Below, piece after piece: positions 37,225-44,675 of a stretch of DNA of 51,333 bases. Each line of letters begins with the position of its first letter. The first letter of the stretch is position 1. Under the pieces are notes generated by a model. That model saw only the letters and a list, made by a program, of their open reading frames with translations, had not been told where the DNA came from and ran no database searches. This DNA is from Gemmatimonadaceae bacterium (lineage in GTDB: Bacteria; Gemmatimonadota; Gemmatimonadetes; Gemmatimonadales; Gemmatimonadaceae). Made by a program: the position numbers and the translations under genes. The DNA is taken from assembly GCA_025450815.1 (NCBI GenBank), contig JANWLO010000060.1, forward strand, positions 1 through 51,333, written 5' to 3'.

Positions 37225-38519
37225 GACGCGTTCTCCAGCACCATCGCGAACCCCATCCCGCCCGCGGCACACAGCGTCATCAGTCCGAACTGTCCGCCGC
37301 GCCGGCGCAGCTCGTTCGCGAGCGTCATGGTGATGCGCGCGCCGGTGGCGCCGAACGGATGCCCGATCGCGATCGAGCCGCCCATCACGTTCAACCGCGA
37401 GCGGTCCACCTCCCCCACCGGCTGCGTGAGCCCAGCGCGCTCCGCCCACTCCTGGCTCTCGAAGCCGCGCAGAGTGCTCAGCAGCTGCGCCGCGAACGCC
37501 TCGTGCATCTCCACGAGGTCGATGTCGCCGAGTTCGAGTCCCGCGCGCGCGAGCGCTATCGGCGCCGCGAGCACCGGAGCCTGCAGCAGCTGCTCCCCCG
37601 GATCGAGCGCCGCGTACGCGTACGACTTGATGTACGCGATGGGAGTGTAGCCGAGCGCGCGCGCACGCTCCTCGCTCATGAGAATCACCGCCGCACCGCC
37701 GTCGGTGAGTGGCGACGAGTTGCCCGCCGTCACCGTGCCGTACTTCCGGTCGAACACGGGCTTGAGCGCCGCGAGCGCCTCGGGGGTGGAATCAGAGCGA
37801 ATGCCGTTGTCGCTGAGCGCCGCCTCCGAGTACTTCGGCGGCACATAGTACGGCATGATCTCGGCGGTGAGCCGGCCGTCCTGCGTTCCTGCCGCCGCGA
37901 GCCGGTGCGACCGCAGCGCGAACTGATCCTGCTCGTCGCGCGGAATGTGGTTGAGCTTCGCCATCTTCTCCGCACTCTGCCCCATCGTCTCGCCCGTCGA
38001 CGGCTCGGCGATCGCCGGCGTGATGGGAATCAGGTCGCGCGGACGGATGCGCGCGAGTGCGCCCATGCGAGCCGGCAGCGACTTCGCCTTGGAGGCCGCG
38101 ACGAGCGCATCCGCGAATCCGCGCGAATGCAAAATCGGAACGCTCGACAGCGACTCAGCGCCGCCCGCGATCGCCACGTCCGCGTGGCCGAGCGCGATCT
38201 GGTCGGCAGCATCGGTGATCGCCTGATTCGCAGAGGTGCACGCGCGACTCACCGTCACCGCTGGAATTCCCTTGGGCAGCATTGGGAGGAGCGCAACTTC
38301 GCGGGCGATATTCGGCGCGAGCACGCTCGGCACCACGGTGCCGAACACCAGAGTGTCGATCTCCTCGCCGTCCAGCCCCGTGCGCGCGACGAGCTCGGCG
38401 ACTACTGCGCGGCCGAGCTCCTGCGCGGAGAGCGATTTGAACAGCGTGCCCGCTCGCTCGAACGGCGTCCGCAGCCCGGCGACGATGGCTACGCGGCGGC
38501 CGTTTCCGAAGGTTGGCAT
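37221..38519 (-). CDS. fadI: Acetyl-CoA C-acyltransferase (3-ketoacyl-CoA thiolase)
   Basis: A 432-residue thiolase that cleaves 3-ketoacyl-CoA with CoA at the end of each beta-oxidation round. The nucleophilic Cys is in VSRACTSANQAITD, the His in IAIGHPFGATGARI and the second catalytic Cys in MTLCAAGGMGFAM. Start MPTFGNGRRVAIVAGLRTPF at 38519 matches FadI-type thiolases in length. It forms a two-gene operon with fadJ through an ATGA overlap. No acyl-CoA dehydrogenase or ligase gene is in the window. Confidence 0.93.
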   Translation of the reverse strand: MPTFGNGRRVAIVAGLRTPFERAGTLFKSLSAQELGRAVVAELVARTGLDGEEIDTLVFGTVVPSVLAPNIAREVALLPMLPKGIPAVTVSRACTSANQAITDAADQIALGHADVAIAGGAESLSSVPILHSRGFADALVAASKAKSLPARMGALARIRPRDLIPITPAIAEPSTGETMGQSAEKMAKLNHIPRDEQDQFALRSHRLAAAGTQDGRLTAEIMPYYVPPKYSEAALSDNGIRSDSTPEALAALKPVFDRKYGTVTAGNSSPLTDGGAAVILMSEERARALGYTPIAYIKSYAYAALDPGEQLLQAPVLAAPIALARAGLELGDIDLVEMHEAFAAQLLSTLRGFESQEWAERAGLTQPVGEVDRSRLNVMGGSIAIGHPFGATGARITMTLANELRRRGGQFGLMTLCAAGGMGFAMVLENAS

Positions 38520-38594
38520 CCATGGAAGTTACACAATTCGTTGTGCGAGCAATGGGAGGAGGATTGCTGACTCCTTCACTGTTCTCTCCCGAAT

Positions 38595-39092
38595 TCACTT
38601 GAGCGGGGTCGCGACACGCTTCGGCTTCCTCGCAGGCTTGCCCCGGACTACCCTCGAGACATTCTTGCGCGCACTGGAAGGCACCTGAGCGCTGGTCTCC
38701 GCCGTCTTCCGTCCTGAGTTGCCGGTGACCACATCAGCGGTGTGGCGCACGACGACATTCATCGATTGTACGACCGACTCGAGCGCCTCGCGTACGACAG
38801 CCTGAACGCTCCTCTCGACTACGGCTGCGGTGAGTGTGAGATCCCGGTGCAACGCTGGATCGATGCGCACCATGAACTTTCCAGAAAAGGGCTTTTCGGG
38901 CGCCTCGCCTCGCTCTTCACAGAATTCGAGATAATCCTCAATCGAGTCTTCGAGCGCCCTCCGCAGTTCCTTTACAGTACGTCCCTGAAAGGTGATCACG
39001 TCACGCGTGTTGACGATCTGCCCGTGAAGGAGATTGGCTTCATCGTCAACTTCCACCACGCCAACGTATCCCTTGTATTCGAGTGTAGCCAT
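38595..39092 (-). CDS. hicB: HicB-family antitoxin
   Basis: A 165-residue antitoxin of the type II HicAB system. The N-terminal partial RNase H-like fold binds the toxin (YKGYVGVVEVDDEANLLHG, TVKELRRALEDSIEDYLEFC). A ribbon-helix-helix segment (KPFSGKFMVRIDPALHRDL) probably binds the operon promoter. Oddly, about 50 further residues follow the DNA-binding part, ending in a very basic tail (KPARKPKRVATPLK), longer than the usual family size. It lies 69 bp after hicA on the same strand, the common toxin-first order. Confidence 0.9.
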   Translation of the reverse strand: MATLEYKGYVGVVEVDDEANLLHGQIVNTRDVITFQGRTVKELRRALEDSIEDYLEFCEERGEAPEKPFSGKFMVRIDPALHRDLTLTAAVVERSVQAVVREALESVVQSMNVVVRHTADVVTGNSGRKTAETSAQVPSSARKNVSRVVRGKPARKPKRVATPLK

Positions 39093-39161
39093 TGGTTTGT
39101 ATGTGGTCTGGGTAAATGAGAATGGTCTGGAGTGCTTCGCGCGCCTGCCGCGCTCCCCGCG

Positions 39162-39416
39162 CTAGGGTCCGACCCCTGCGCGCGTCAAAAACTCTCTGAC
39201 CGATCTGACTGCTCCCTTGTCGGTCGTCGGCTCGGGGTGGGGCCGGTGAAAATCGGCTTTCAAGCCATTCAGGAAGACCCGGACACGTGAGCCGCGTCCT
39301 TCGGTAACCACTGCCTTCAGACCTTTGAACAGCGATAAAATGTCCGACCATCGGATGCCACTCTGCACCGGATTGGAGAAGATCGCGTCGAGAGTTTTCT
39401 GCTGGCGACTGTTCAT
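39162..39416 (-). CDS. hicA: HicA-family mRNA interferase toxin
   Basis: An 84-residue toxin that cleaves mRNA independently of codon-specific ribosome action when not bound by HicB. The small dsRBD-like fold is recognisable: KTLDAIFSNPVQSGIRWSDI, GLKAVVTEGRGSRVRVFLNG, then DFHRPHPEPTTDKGAVRSV. The last motif, with its histidines, is typical of the longer HicA subgroup. It is the first gene of the hicAB operon. Upstream lies an AT-rich stretch with repeated TGATAC, which stands out against the GC-rich surroundings. Confidence 0.9.
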   Translation of the reverse strand: MNSRQQKTLDAIFSNPVQSGIRWSDILSLFKGLKAVVTEGRGSRVRVFLNGLKADFHRPHPEPTTDKGAVRSVREFLTRAGVGP

Positions 39417-39422
39417 TACTGA

Positions 39423-39474
39423 TGATACCGCTACGTGATACCATAATCGATATCACATATTGATACAATGATAC
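39423..39474. promoter_or_regulatory. TGATAC repeat cluster upstream of hicAB (candidate operator/promoter)
   Basis: TGATAC occurs at 39423, 39436, 39461 and 39469, and an inverted ATATCA at 39450. This is the most AT-rich patch nearby. On the minus strand a weak promoter, TTGTAT-17 nt-TATGGT, can be drawn through the repeats. HicB proteins autoregulate their operon, so these repeats are the likely binding sites. Confidence 0.5.
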
Positions 39475-39611
39475 GCCGCTGAATCTGTTATTCCTGCGCA
39501 GGTGGCTTTCGACCGCCCGAGGGGCCGTTGGCGACCCGCGATCCCTAGCCTGGACCTCTACCGGGACGGCAGCCGTTGACCCATGAGCGCCCGTCACCGT
39601 AGCGTTCCTCG

Positions 39612-41273
39612 ATGCCCGACGAGCAGGAACTACAAGCGCAGACGACGATGGCGGCGCCCTCGACGCAGGATCAGCGCGCCGCGGCGCTGGAGGTCCTGGC
39701 GTCGGACACCTTCGACGTGCTCGTCATCGGCGGCGGCATCACTGGCGCGGGCATCGCTCGCGACGCCGCGATGCGCGGACTAAGCGTCGCGCTCGTGGAC
39801 GCGTCCGACTTCGCGAGCGGCACGTCGAGCCGCTCTTCCCGCCTCATTCACGGTGGCGTGCGCTACCTCGAGCACGGACAGCTCCACATGGTGTTCGAGT
39901 CGTGCCGCGAGCGCCGCATTCTCGCGACCATCGCGCCGCACCTCGTGCGCTCGCTCCAGTTCATCTGGCCCGTGTACGAGAAGGCGCGAATAAGAAAGTG
40001 GAAGCTGCGCGCCGGTCTCTGTCTCTACGACGCCCTCGCCCTGGGCCGCACCCTCGGGCGGCACCGCATGCTCACGACGCAGATCGTGACCGCGCTCGAG
40101 CCCGAGTTGCGCCAGATGGGGCTCATCGGCGGCGCGTCGTATTTCGACGCGGCGACGGATGACGTTCGCCTCACGCTCGCCAACGTGCTCGCCGCGCGCG
40201 ATGCGGGCGCGGTGGTCGTGAACCATCTCACCATACACGACCTGCTCATGACGAGCGACGGCGTGTGCGGCGCGCGCGGCGTCGACATGCGAACGGCCGT
40301 GGACGTGGAGATCCATGCGCGCACGGTGGTGAACGCCGCGGGACCGTGGAGCGATGCGATCCGGCGCATGGCCGAGCCGCAGGCGAGGCGCGCGGTGCGC
40401 GGCACCAGGGGCGTGCACGTGGCCGTTCCGCGCGACCGTCTGCGCCACAACGGCGCGCTCACGCTCCTCTCGCCGATCGACGGCCGCGTGATGTTCGTGC
40501 TCCCCGCGGGCGCGTTCAGCATCATCGGCACCACGGACACGGAGTACGATGGCCGTCCGGACAAGGTGCGCCCCACGACGTCGGACGTCACGTATCTGCT
40601 TCGCTCCGCGAACGCGTTCTTCCCCGGCGCGCACCTGCTTGCGAGCGACATCGTCGCAGCGTGGGCCGGTGTGCGCCCGCTCGTGGCGAGCGGCGATCCA
40701 AATCCGGATGCGGCATCGCGCGAGCACGCGATCACGTGGACTGTGCCGGGACTTCTCTCGGTCACCGGTGGCAAGTTGACGACGTATCGCGCGATGGCCT
40801 CGGAGGTAATGGACACGATCGCGCGCCGTCTGCGCGCGGGGCACAGCCGCGCGGCCACGAACCGCACGCCGCTCCCCGGCGGCGACATGACCTCGCTCGA
40901 CGACGAGCTCGCGCTCGCGCGCGCGACCGTTGGCGCGCCGGACATCGCCGAGCATCTCGTATACGCTTACGGCACGCGGTGGCGCGCACTCTGGCAGATG
41001 GCGAGCGTCGACCGCGCGCTCGCCGATCGCATCCTCCCCGAGCTCCCCTACATCGCTGCGGAGTTGGTGTGGGGCGTAACGCACGAGCTCGCGCGCACGC
41101 TCGGCGACGTCCTCATCCGGCGCACGCACGTCGCGTTCGAGACGCGCGACCATGGCATGTCGGTGGCGCCTGCCGCGGCGCAGCAGCTCGCGTCGGTGCT
41201 GGAGTGGAACGTGGACGACGAGCTGCAGGCGTATCGGCGGGAAGTTGACGCGTTGTTTGGCGTCGAGGAGTAG
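39612..41273 (+). CDS. glpD: Aerobic glycerol-3-phosphate dehydrogenase
   Basis: A 553-residue membrane-associated FAD enzyme that oxidises glycerol-3-phosphate to dihydroxyacetone phosphate and feeds electrons to quinone. The FAD-binding motif is VIGGGITGAGIARDAAMRG. It is followed by the GlpD signature SSRSSRLIHGGVRYLEHGQL, then GTRGVHVAVP, SIIGTTDTEYDG and LLSVTGGKLTTYRAMA; the C-terminal helical domain is present, so it is full length. Start 39612 follows the track; 39648 (MAAPST) is a possible alternative, neither having a clear ribosome-binding site. It stands alone: no glycerol kinase or facilitator is adjacent. Confidence 0.95.
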   Translation: MPDEQELQAQTTMAAPSTQDQRAAALEVLASDTFDVLVIGGGITGAGIARDAAMRGLSVALVDASDFASGTSSRSSRLIHGGVRYLEHGQLHMVFESCRERRILATIAPHLVRSLQFIWPVYEKARIRKWKLRAGLCLYDALALGRTLGRHRMLTTQIVTALEPELRQMGLIGGASYFDAATDDVRLTLANVLAARDAGAVVVNHLTIHDLLMTSDGVCGARGVDMRTAVDVEIHARTVVNAAGPWSDAIRRMAEPQARRAVRGTRGVHVAVPRDRLRHNGALTLLSPIDGRVMFVLPAGAFSIIGTTDTEYDGRPDKVRPTTSDVTYLLRSANAFFPGAHLLASDIVAAWAGVRPLVASGDPNPDAASREHAITWTVPGLLSVTGGKLTTYRAMASEVMDTIARRLRAGHSRAATNRTPLPGGDMTSLDDELALARATVGAPDIAEHLVYAYGTRWRALWQMASVDRALADRILPELPYIAAELVWGVTHELARTLGDVLIRRTHVAFETRDHGMSVAPAAAQQLASVLEWNVDDELQAYRREVDALFGVEE

Positions 41274-41683
41274 GGGCCGCTCGAGGATCTGGACAGCTGT
41301 GGGCTGGCAGCTGTGAGTCATGAGCCGGGGACGCCGCATCCCTTGCGAGGCCACAGCATCACGAGGCCGAAAGCGGGCCCCAGCTATAGGCTGTGAGCTG
41401 ATCGCTTTGAGCCGTCAGTTTGCCCCGATCGATGGGCCGCTCCGAGGTACATCCTCCCGCTACCGGTCGAAAAAGAGATGCGCGCCGAGGCCCGGTAACG
41501 GCTCATCTCTCATGGCAATCGGCCCACGGCTACCTGCTGGGGCTCGTCGTACCGCTCGCGATATCAGCGCATCGCGAAGTGAACGTTGCCCTGCAGCTGT
41601 AGGCTCGCGACCGACAGCTCTGAGCCCCGAGCTCGTCGTACCCCCCGCGACGCCGGCGACGACCCGTGAGCGAACCCGTCGCC
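41274..41683. repeat. 410-bp gene-free stretch with short interspersed repeats
   Basis: No credible gene is seen on either strand between glpD and greA; ORF-track entries here are arginine/proline/serine-rich and look non-coding. The stretch holds three copies of AGCTRTRGGCT (41295, 41382, 41595), accompanied by CTGTGAG-type words, and two copies of GCTCGTCGTACC (41542 and 41631). It looks like decayed repeat DNA. Confidence 0.5.
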
Positions 41684-42157
41684 TTATGCCGCCGAGTTGT
41701 GAATCGTCTTCAGCTCGATGATCTCCAACCGCCGCGTGGCCGCCGGAAGTCTGAGCATCACCAGCTCCCCCACCGCCTTGCCCACGAGCGCGCGCCCGAT
41801 GGGCGACGACATCGTCACCTGCCCCTCCTCGAACTCCACGGAGTCGCCGAACACCAGGTGGTAGGCCTCCTCCACACCCGTGGAGCTATCCTTCACGATC
41901 ACGCGCGAACCGAGCCCCACCTTGTCGGTCGGAATCTGTGACACGTCGATCTGCGAGAGCTTGCTCAGCCGCTGGCGTAGCTGTCCCAGCCGCGCCTGCA
42001 CGAACTGCTGACGCTCGAGCGCAGCCTTGTACTCGCTGTTCTCGCGCAGATCGCCAAGCTCCACCGCTCGGCGGATCTCACCGGGAAGCGTGACATTCAG
42101 TTCGAATTGGAGCTTGTTTGCCTCCAGCTCCAGCTTTTCCTTCAGCTCTTCAATCAT
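41684..42157 (-). CDS. greA: Transcription elongation factor GreA
   Basis: A 157-residue factor that rescues backtracked RNA polymerase by stimulating transcript cleavage. The N-terminal coiled coil (MIEELKEKLELEANKLQFEL) carries the tip motif GDLRENSEYKAA with its acidic residues, and the C-terminal FKBP-like domain shows LGSRVIVKDSSTG, VTMSSPIGRALVGKAVGE and LEIIELKTI. The track ORF to 42913 is a read-through in frame over another gene; ATG 42157 gives the normal length. It follows a terminator-like hairpin after the deoxyhypusine-synthase-like gene. Confidence 0.93.
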   Translation of the reverse strand: MIEELKEKLELEANKLQFELNVTLPGEIRRAVELGDLRENSEYKAALERQQFVQARLGQLRQRLSKLSQIDVSQIPTDKVGLGSRVIVKDSSTGVEEAYHLVFGDSVEFEEGQVTMSSPIGRALVGKAVGELVMLRLPAATRRLEIIELKTIHNSAA

Positions 42158-42184
42158 GGTGCAGCAGCACAGCGTAAAATGTGA

Positions 42185-42208
42185 GCGCCCGGCATGGGAG
42201 CCGGGCGC
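42185..42208 (-). terminator. Strong hairpin between the DHS-like gene and greA
   Basis: GCGCCCGGC-ATGGGA-GCCGGGCGC is a perfect 9-bp stem with a 6-nt loop, 56 bp past the DHS-like stop. Reading on the minus strand it is followed by TCACATTTTACGC, a short T-stretch. It probably ends the upstream transcript or attenuates read-through into greA. Confidence 0.6.
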
Positions 42209-42264
42209 GTGGGTGCTTCTTGCATTGTAGGCAGGCGAGGCAGCGGTGTCCAGCCTGTCGCCAG

Positions 42265-43524
42265 CTATCGATGGCGATCGAGCGTCGAATTCGTCTCTTC
42301 GGAGGTCACGGGCGCCGCGCTCGACCGCTCGAACTCGCGTTTGAGCCGCGCCATGCTCGCTTCCCGGCGATCGAGCAGCCGCTTGAGCGCGCGCGGTTTT
42401 CGCCGTGCCAGCGCGTACGACGTGAGCAGCGGGAGCGCGATCGTGGAGTCCACGTAGCACACCACGGCGTCCGGAAGCTTGTCCGGATCGATCTTCCCCC
42501 AGCTCACCGCCTCTGCAGGTGTCGCGCCAGAAAGACCGCCGGTGTCCGGACGCGCATCCGTGATCTGCAGAAAATAGTCGTGCCCCTTTTCGTCGATCCC
42601 GAGCACCTCCTGGATCTGCGGCTCCGTTTGCAGCATGAAATTCTTCGGACTGCCGCCGCCCAGGATCATCACCGCGCTCTTCCCGTTGGACCTCTTCGCG
42701 TTCAGCACGATCGACGCGGTCTCGTTCACGTCCGAATTCGGGTCGATGAGCAGCCGATTCCCCTCGAGCGCGAGCGCCGCGATGTTCATCCCGATCGACG
42801 AATCTCCCGGCGACGATGTATAAATAGGTACGCCCGCCGTGTATGCCGCCGAGAGCAGCGATCGCTGTTCGAGACCCAACGCCTTCTCGCGCTCGCTCAC
42901 GTACTTGCCGCACAGCGCGTGGAACTCCGCGCTCGACATCGCGCGCTGGAACTCCGGCGCGCGCATGATCTGCCGGAAGAACGCGTCCGTCGACAGTAGC
43001 ACGTCGTAGTCGAAGAAGATGTCGTAGATGCGGACGACGCCCTCTTCGCGCAGCACGATGTCGGACTCGCTTGCGTTCCCGCGGTGCATCGCGAGGCCGA
43101 GCCCGAAGTGCGTGTCGTGATACAGATTCGCGCCCGTGGAGATGATCCAGTCCACGAACCCCGCTTCGATGAGCGGGATGAGCGCCGCCATTCCGAGCCC
43201 CGCAGGGGTGAGCGCGCCCGTGAGCGTGAGCCCCACCGTAACATCGGGCTCGAGCATCTTCCCCGCGAACAGCTGCGCCGCCTCGCGCAGCCGCGCGGCG
43301 TTGTACGCGAGAAAGGTCCCGTCGATCAGATCGGCGACGCTCTCGCTCCCGTCAATTCGGCGCGGATCGATCCGCTGGCCGCGCAGGAATCGGCTCTTCT
43401 CGTGCGACGTGTGCGCCGCCCCCGCGCGCTCCCGCTCCTCTGCCTCGTGCTTCTGCTGTGCCTTCGGGCCCGCCGCGGACGAACGCTTTGCCTTCTCGCT
43501 CCCCTTGCCCTTCTTTGCCGCCAT
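42265..43524 (-). CDS. Deoxyhypusine synthase-family protein (bacterial homologue)
   Basis: A 419-residue NAD-dependent aminobutyl-transferase-like enzyme. The first 55 or so residues are a charged, lysine-rich tail; the rest matches the DHS fold: [57 protein letters not shown], and the active-site lysine in AEAVSWGKI (Lys344). In eukaryotes and archaea DHS modifies eIF5A/aIF5A, which bacteria lack. Bacterial homologues are thought to act in polyamine metabolism, for example making homospermidine-type products from spermidine; which reaction applies here is unknown. No polyamine gene is nearby. It is 35 bp after the LOG-family gene on the same strand. Confidence 0.87.
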   Translation of the reverse strand: MAAKKGKGSEKAKRSSAAGPKAQQKHEAEERERAGAAHTSHEKSRFLRGQRIDPRRIDGSESVADLIDGTFLAYNAARLREAAQLFAGKMLEPDVTVGLTLTGALTPAGLGMAALIPLIEAGFVDWIISTGANLYHDTHFGLGLAMHRGNASESDIVLREEGVVRIYDIFFDYDVLLSTDAFFRQIMRAPEFQRAMSSAEFHALCGKYVSEREKALGLEQRSLLSAAYTAGVPIYTSSPGDSSIGMNIAALALEGNRLLIDPNSDVNETASIVLNAKRSNGKSAVMILGGGSPKNFMLQTEPQIQEVLGIDEKGHDYFLQITDARPDTGGLSGATPAEAVSWGKIDPDKLPDAVVCYVDSTIALPLLTSYALARRKPRALKRLLDRREASMARLKREFERSSAAPVTSEETNSTLDRHR

Positions 43525-43559
43525 CGTCGATTCCTTGGTACTGAGATTATTGCGCTACG

Positions 43560-44555
43560 CTACGTCTGCCGCCGCATCTGGTCCGACGCGCGCCGCTGCG
43601 GCGGCTTGTAGTGCGCCTCGTGCGCCGCGATCACCGCGCGCGCCGCCTCGTCCGGATCGTCGGTCACCAGCAGCAAATCCAGGTCGCCCGGGGAGATCTT
43701 CTTCTCGAGCAGCACGCGTGACCTGAGCCAGCGAATGAGCCCCGCCCAGTAGTGCCGTCCGAAGAGTATCACGGGAAACTGGTAAAGCTGCCCGGTCTGA
43801 ATGAGCGTCAGCGCCTCGCACGCCTCATCGAGCGTGCCGAAGCCGCCCGGAAAGATGATGAACGCAGACGCGTACTTCACGAACATCAGCTTTCGAATGA
43901 AGAAATACCGGAACTCGATCACCGTGTCGACGTACGGATTGGAGCCCTGCTCGAATGGAAGTTCGATGTTGCAGCCGATCGAGCGGCCGTGCCCCTCGCG
44001 GGCGCCTTTGTTCGCCGCCTCCATGATCCCCGGCCCCGCGCCGGTGATGATCGCGAAGCCTGCCTCCGCGAGCAGCCGCGAGGTTTCCTGCGCAGCCTGA
44101 TACTGCGGATCGTCCGGCCCCGTTCGCGCCGAGCCGAAGATCGACACCCCCTTCTCGACACCGGCGAGAGTGTCGAATCCCTCAATGAGCTCCGACATGA
44201 TGCGCAGCACACGCCACGGATCAGTGCGCGTGAAATCGACGCGTGAGGAGGCAGAGCCGAGCAGCTTCTCGTCCTGCGTCTCGATGAGCGGACGGTCGTC
44301 GCGGATCGAATAGTCGGCGGGTCTCACGCGACTTATCGAAATTTTCGTCGGCCCGGACGTCTGTTGGCGCGGCTCCATCTGCGACGGCGGCGTGCGGCCG
44401 GCAAGTATGTGCCCCTGCTCGGTGCGCTCGCGAAGGGCCGCGCGTGCGCTCTCTTCCGCTTCCTTGAGCTGCGTGAGGTCCGCCGGCTTGCCGGTGCCGG
44501 TGACGGCCTTCTTCGCTTTTCGCGTCGTCGCTTTCGCGGGTTTCCGAGTGGCCAT
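43560..44555 (-). CDS. LOG-family (TIGR00730) nucleotide 5'-monophosphate phosphoribohydrolase-like protein
   Basis: A 331-residue protein with a lysine-rich N-terminal extension of about 100 residues followed by the Rossmann-like LOG domain. Motifs are VSIFGSARTGPDDPQY, ITGAGPGIMEAANKGA, FFIRKLMFVKYASAF and the signature FPGGFGTLDEACEAL. LOG proteins release the base from nucleoside monophosphates (cytokinin ribotides in some species); older annotations call them lysine decarboxylase-like, which is not supported by function. The extension is longer than in the roughly 190-residue small LOG proteins. It is divergent from the phosphodiesterase-family gene. Confidence 0.9.
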   Translation of the reverse strand: MATRKPAKATTRKAKKAVTGTGKPADLTQLKEAEESARAALRERTEQGHILAGRTPPSQMEPRQQTSGPTKISISRVRPADYSIRDDRPLIETQDEKLLGSASSRVDFTRTDPWRVLRIMSELIEGFDTLAGVEKGVSIFGSARTGPDDPQYQAAQETSRLLAEAGFAIITGAGPGIMEAANKGAREGHGRSIGCNIELPFEQGSNPYVDTVIEFRYFFIRKLMFVKYASAFIIFPGGFGTLDEACEALTLIQTGQLYQFPVILFGRHYWAGLIRWLRSRVLLEKKISPGDLDLLLVTDDPDEAARAVIAAHEAHYKPPQRRASDQMRRQT

Positions 44556-44675
44556 GAGTCAGCCGTGCCGTACGGTCATGTGCTACCTTCCTCCGATTAT
44601 GCGCGCGTACCGAGCGCGTAAACGTAGCCGTCACTCGCGACCGTCGCGAGTGTGATCGCAGCCGCACTCGTCTGC

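Noticed and set aside
39046-39597. Minus-strand 183-residue ORF over hicA
   Set aside because: It overlaps hicA and hicB in another frame and crosses the repeat-bearing promoter; no domain is recognisable.
41295-41642. CRISPR array
   Set aside because: The short repeats are irregularly spaced, only 11-12 bp long and of two kinds; no cas gene is present.
41320-41721. Plus-strand 133-residue ORF in the glpD-greA gap
   Set aside because: Its composition is low-complexity (Arg, Ser, Pro), it contains the short repeats and it runs into the greA 3' end antisense.
43560-44555. Annotation as lysine decarboxylase
   Set aside because: This is an old mislabel for the LOG family; the P-G-G-F-G-T-x-x-E motif points to a phosphoribohydrolase.
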